A stretch of 47,329 nucleotides of DNA from Jiangellales bacterium (GTDB taxonomy: Bacteria; Actinomycetota; Actinomycetes; Jiangellales; Jiangellaceae): contig JAUJNY010000001.1 in NCBI GenBank assembly GCA_030447955.1, positions 590,056 to 637,384 of the forward strand, given 5' to 3'. The position numbers and the translations under genes are program-made. Under the pieces are notes generated by a model that saw only the letters and a program-made list of their open reading frames with translations, was not told the DNA's origin and searched no databases. Of this stretch, positions 44,942-47,329 are shown one piece after another. Position 1 is the stretch's first letter, and every line of letters begins with the position of its first letter.

Positions 44942-45616
44942 ATGAGCGATCCGGTTCGTGTGATGCTCGAGCAGGGCAAGAAGCGGCGGGTGGTGGCGGT
45001 CGCCTTCGAGTGGCCGGGATGGGACCGCAGCTCCAAGATCGGTACCGACGTGCTCGCGGTCCTGGAGTCCTACCGACCCCGCTACGCCAAGGTTGCCGAG
45101 CTCGCCGGCTACGGCTCCGAGTTCAGGGCCGCCGGCGACCTTGAGGTGAGCGAGCGGGTCGACGGAATCGGGATGACCGACTACTACGGCGTGTCGGGCC
45201 GAGCCGCCACGCCCGAGACCGAGCCGATGACCGACGCCGAGTGCGAGCGGAAGGTCGCGCTGCTCCAAGCGGCCTGGAGCACCTTCGACGATACGGCCGA
45301 CCGCGTCTCGCGCGAGCTTCGGAAGGGTCCGCGGGGCGGCGGCCGCAGCCGGGAGGAGATCATCCGGCACGTGAACGGCGCGGAGATCGACGAGTTCGCG
45401 CCAAAGGTCGGCGTGAAGGTCCCGGAGGAGACCCTCGCCGACCCCAAGGCCCTGCGCGCCTACCGCAAAGCCGTCGTCACGGGGATCCGCGACCACCACG
45501 CTCGCGGCGAGCTGGCACGTTCGTGGGCGCTGCAGTTCCTGATCCGGCGCTTGGCCTGGCACATGCTCGACCACGCCTGGGAGCTGGAAGACCGCGACCT
45601 GACCAACGAATCCTGA
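44942..45616 (+). CDS. conserved actinobacterial protein of unknown function
   Basis: Cytoplasmic protein of 224 residues without signal or membrane segment. I do not know a function. Visible stretches are VMLEQGKKRRVVAVAFEWPGW, TDVLAVLESYRPRYAKVAELAGYG, DGIGMTDYYGVSGRAA, RELRKGPRGGGRSREEIIRHVNGAEIDEFA and WALQFLIRRLAWHMLDHAWELEDRDL. The second half looks all-helical, with His residues in IIRHVNGAE and HMLDHAWELEDR arranged as in DinB-like metal-binding bundles; this is a weak structural guess. The ATG at 44942 is six bases from TACGGT; an in-frame extension back to 44675 is low-complexity and unlikely. It stands alone between purE and the MFS gene. Confidence 0.82.
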   Translation: MSDPVRVMLEQGKKRRVVAVAFEWPGWDRSSKIGTDVLAVLESYRPRYAKVAELAGYGSEFRAAGDLEVSERVDGIGMTDYYGVSGRAATPETEPMTDAECERKVALLQAAWSTFDDTADRVSRELRKGPRGGGRSREEIIRHVNGAEIDEFAPKVGVKVPEETLADPKALRAYRKAVVTGIRDHHARGELARSWALQFLIRRLAWHMLDHAWELEDRDLTNES

Positions 45617-45741
45617 CGGTCACTCGAGGGCAATGTCCGGCTGCCGCGCGGATCCCGGCCACGAGCCACTGAAGCCGTGGTGAGGGGCGGTGTGCGAGCC
45701 CGACAGCCGTCCGCCGCCGAGGCTTCGGGACGGTCGCCGCG

Positions 45742-46998
45742 TCACGTCCTGGGGGTAGACAGGGCCGCGTCATCCCGCGGGACGACGACCGCTATCGGGC
45801 GGTCCACGGCCGACGGGATCGCGCCAAGCCAGCCCAGCACCAGGACTCCCGCGAGAGATGAGGCAGTGACGACTGCCCAGGGCAGCCATGCAGACACCGC
45901 GAACAACGCCACCGCCGCGGGCGCCAGCACCTGTGCGGCCGTAAAGGCGTACTGAAAGGTGGCCATGTACGCCGCGCGTTCGCCCCTCGGCGGCAGCGCT
46001 TCGGACAAGGCGCCGGAGAAGGGGAAGAACACCTTCGACGCCGCCACCATGAGGGCCCAGGTGGCGAAGGCGTACGGCACCAACCAACCGGCAGGGAGCC
46101 AGATCATCGCCATGGTGAGCAAGCCCCATACCGCATAGGTCCAGGCACCGATTTGCAGCGACCGGGTGCGCCGGTAACCACGGAGCGCGTCCACGACCTT
46201 GACTCCATAGACACTGGACAGCACCGTTCCACTGGCGAGCAGTGCGCCGGGCAACCACGCCGGTCCCTCCAGCACCTGCAGGATGAAGACCGGCGTGCCT
46301 ACCAGGGCGAAGTCCACGGCCAGTCCGACCAGACAGGTGGACGCGATCAGCGCCAGGTAGCGCCGGTCGCGTAGGACGGTCAGCGTGCCGACCGCGGGCG
46401 CCGAGCAACGATCCACCGGCTCGGTGACGACGAAAACGGCCAGCAGGAACGCCGCAACGACGAAGGTCACCGCGTCGAGACCGACCAACCACCGGAGCGC
46501 GGTGTCGCTCTCCCACGTCAGCACGATTGCGGCGCTCAGGGCACCCAGCCCGAAGGCGGCTGAGCGCACCATCGCAACCAGCGCGAAAGGCCGCTCTTTG
46601 GCCTCGTTCGTGCTCACGTCTGCGATCAGCACGAACACCGCGCAGTAGAACAGCTGAGTGCCCAAAGCCAGCAGTCCTGCCCCGACGAAGACGCCAACGG
46701 CACCACCGGCGAGCAGGTACCCGAGGGCGCCGGCGCCTTGCAACAGCTGCGCCGAGACCACGACGAAGCGAGGGCCGAAGCGATGCGTCAGGCGCCCGGC
46801 CAGCGGCGGCACCGCGAACCCCAGCATCGTGGCCACGGCGACCACAGCGCCGGCGCTGTCCACCCCGAGACCAACCACCCGGGTGGCGTACAAGAGGGCG
46901 AGTGGGAGGAACAGGCCGGAGCCGAAGTTGTCGATGGCCAGCCCAATGAGCAGCGCGAACCTCGACCGATCCATCGTTGGCCAGCCCGGACGCGTCAC
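45742..46998 (-). CDS. major facilitator superfamily transporter
   Basis: Inner-membrane secondary transporter of about 418 residues with roughly twelve hydrophobic helices. The loop after helix two reads GRLTHRFGPRFVVV, the usual MFS motif-A position (GxLaDrxGrr), here with Thr-His instead of Asp-Arg. The middle loop is basic (VLRDRRYLALIA), and the second half repeats the pattern. Such drug/metabolite exporters cannot be assigned a substrate from sequence alone. GTG 46998 is preferred (a weak GATAGT box six bases upstream); ATG 46974 is an alternative. It diverges from the MpaB-like gene. The 125 bases between its stop and the hypothetical gene hold nothing I can identify. Confidence 0.88.
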   Translation of the reverse strand: MTRPGWPTMDRSRFALLIGLAIDNFGSGLFLPLALLYATRVVGLGVDSAGAVVAVATMLGFAVPPLAGRLTHRFGPRFVVVSAQLLQGAGALGYLLAGGAVGVFVGAGLLALGTQLFYCAVFVLIADVSTNEAKERPFALVAMVRSAAFGLGALSAAIVLTWESDTALRWLVGLDAVTFVVAAFLLAVFVVTEPVDRCSAPAVGTLTVLRDRRYLALIASTCLVGLAVDFALVGTPVFILQVLEGPAWLPGALLASGTVLSSVYGVKVVDALRGYRRTRSLQIGAWTYAVWGLLTMAMIWLPAGWLVPYAFATWALMVAASKVFFPFSGALSEALPPRGERAAYMATFQYAFTAAQVLAPAAVALFAVSAWLPWAVVTASSLAGVLVLGWLGAIPSAVDRPIAVVVPRDDAALSTPRT

Positions 46999-47048
46999 GG
47001 CTCCACTATCTCTCCGCCTCGCCCGCACTCAGGCGGCCGCGGTGCAAG

Positions 47049-47329
47049 ATGACGGATGCTGAGCTCGTGATGGAGCCGGTTTCCGGGGTGGCTGCCCTGG
47101 CCGCATCGGTGGCCCGCCCCCTGCAGGCTGCGTCACCGGCGAGCCCGCCGATGGGCCTGTGTGGGGATCCCGGCCTGTTCGGACCGGACTCGGAGGTCTG
47201 GCACATCGCTCGTGAGCGGCGGCTGCTCCTCGGTGGCCCGGCGGCGCTGCTGCTCCAGGTCGCACACCCGCTCGTCGCCGCTGGCGTCGACGCGCACAGC
47301 GACTTCCGTGCCCAGTCCCTGCAGCGGCT
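47049..47329 (+). CDS. MpaB-family oxygenase (DUF2236), 3' end outside window
   Basis: Open frame from ATG 47049 to the window edge (93 codons). GLFGPDSEVWHIARERRLLLGG, then ALLLQVAHPLVAAGVDAHSDFRA, is the conserved beginning of oxygenase MpaB-family/DUF2236 proteins, haem-containing enzymes related to latex-clearing protein. The His in VAHPLVAAGVDAHSDF matches the conserved His-Pro region. The rest, including further haem ligands, is beyond the window. No strong ribosome site is seen; the start is tentative, and an internal ATG at about 47151 would lose the variable lead only. Substrate unknown. Confidence 0.8.
   Translation, partial: MTDAELVMEPVSGVAALAASVARPLQAASPASPPMGLCGDPGLFGPDSEVWHIARERRLLLGGPAALLLQVAHPLVAAGVDAHSDFRAQSLQR

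Overview
The window is a very GC-rich, gene-dense stretch of bacterial chromosome. It is almost certainly from an actinobacterium. Supporting signs are frequent GTG starts, many GTGA/ATGA stop-start overlaps, an acyl-CoA carboxylase epsilon subunit, an LpdA-type flavoprotein, an MgtA-like mannosyltransferase, and start codons lying 6-8 nt after TAnnnT boxes (leaderless mRNAs). As far as I can recall, the order deoC / PH-domain protein / phosphomannomutase / purine nucleoside phosphorylase / biotin carboxylase / maf / carboxylase epsilon / pccB / birA resembles Streptomyces and its relatives. I cannot name the genus. I see no rRNA, tRNA, CRISPR array, insertion sequence, prophage or plasmid function.

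Layout. 1-6421: 3' part of trpS, a GT4 glycosyltransferase, a methylmalonyl-CoA mutase catalytic subunit without B12 domain, an M28 peptidase lipoprotein and a CapA-like lipoprotein. 6472-16802: an M20 amidohydrolase, then a nucleoside uptake and salvage operon (BMP-type binding lipoprotein, double ATPase, two permeases, cytidine deaminase, thymidine phosphorylase, adenosine deaminase) ending in a second CapA-like lipoprotein. 16840-18252: PspC-domain protein and GAF-PP2C phosphatase. 18282-21575: deoC with two aldehyde dehydrogenase genes, the second without a catalytic half. 21608-26232: PH-domain membrane protein, HTH protein, phosphomannomutase, SDR dehydrogenase and purine nucleoside phosphorylase. 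26290-31862: LpdA-like flavoprotein, ScyD/ScyE-like secreted protein, Gly-rich membrane protein and biotin carboxylase/BCCP. 31994-40453: acyl-CoA dehydrogenase, carboxylase beta, maf, a broken SnoaL-like gene, accE-pccB, birA, enoyl-CoA hydratase and HMG-CoA lyase. 40482-47329: two-component system, GtrA, purK-purE, a conserved hypothetical, an MFS transporter and the 5' part of an MpaB-family oxygenase.

Two themes link the genes. The first is nucleoside catabolism: uptake, deamination and phosphorolysis give (deoxy)ribose phosphates, a phosphopentomutase-like enzyme isomerises them, DeoC splits deoxyribose-5-phosphate to glyceraldehyde-3-phosphate and acetaldehyde, and the aldehyde dehydrogenase can remove the acetaldehyde. 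The second is branched-chain and propionyl-CoA metabolism: one biotinylated alpha subunit, two beta subunits, one epsilon subunit, the biotin ligase, an acyl-CoA dehydrogenase, a methylglutaconyl-CoA hydratase-like enzyme, HMG-CoA lyase and methylmalonyl-CoA mutase.

Three genes are damaged as written. deoA and add each look one G/C base short in a homopolymer, and a SnoaL-like gene has an internal TAG. Sequencing error is the simplest explanation for the first two. I found no clear candidate for a wholly new system. The points most worth a second look are the catalytically empty ALDH partner of deoC, the dense leaderless promoters, the leader hairpin of the nucleoside operon, and an uncharacterised 224-residue protein next to purKE.
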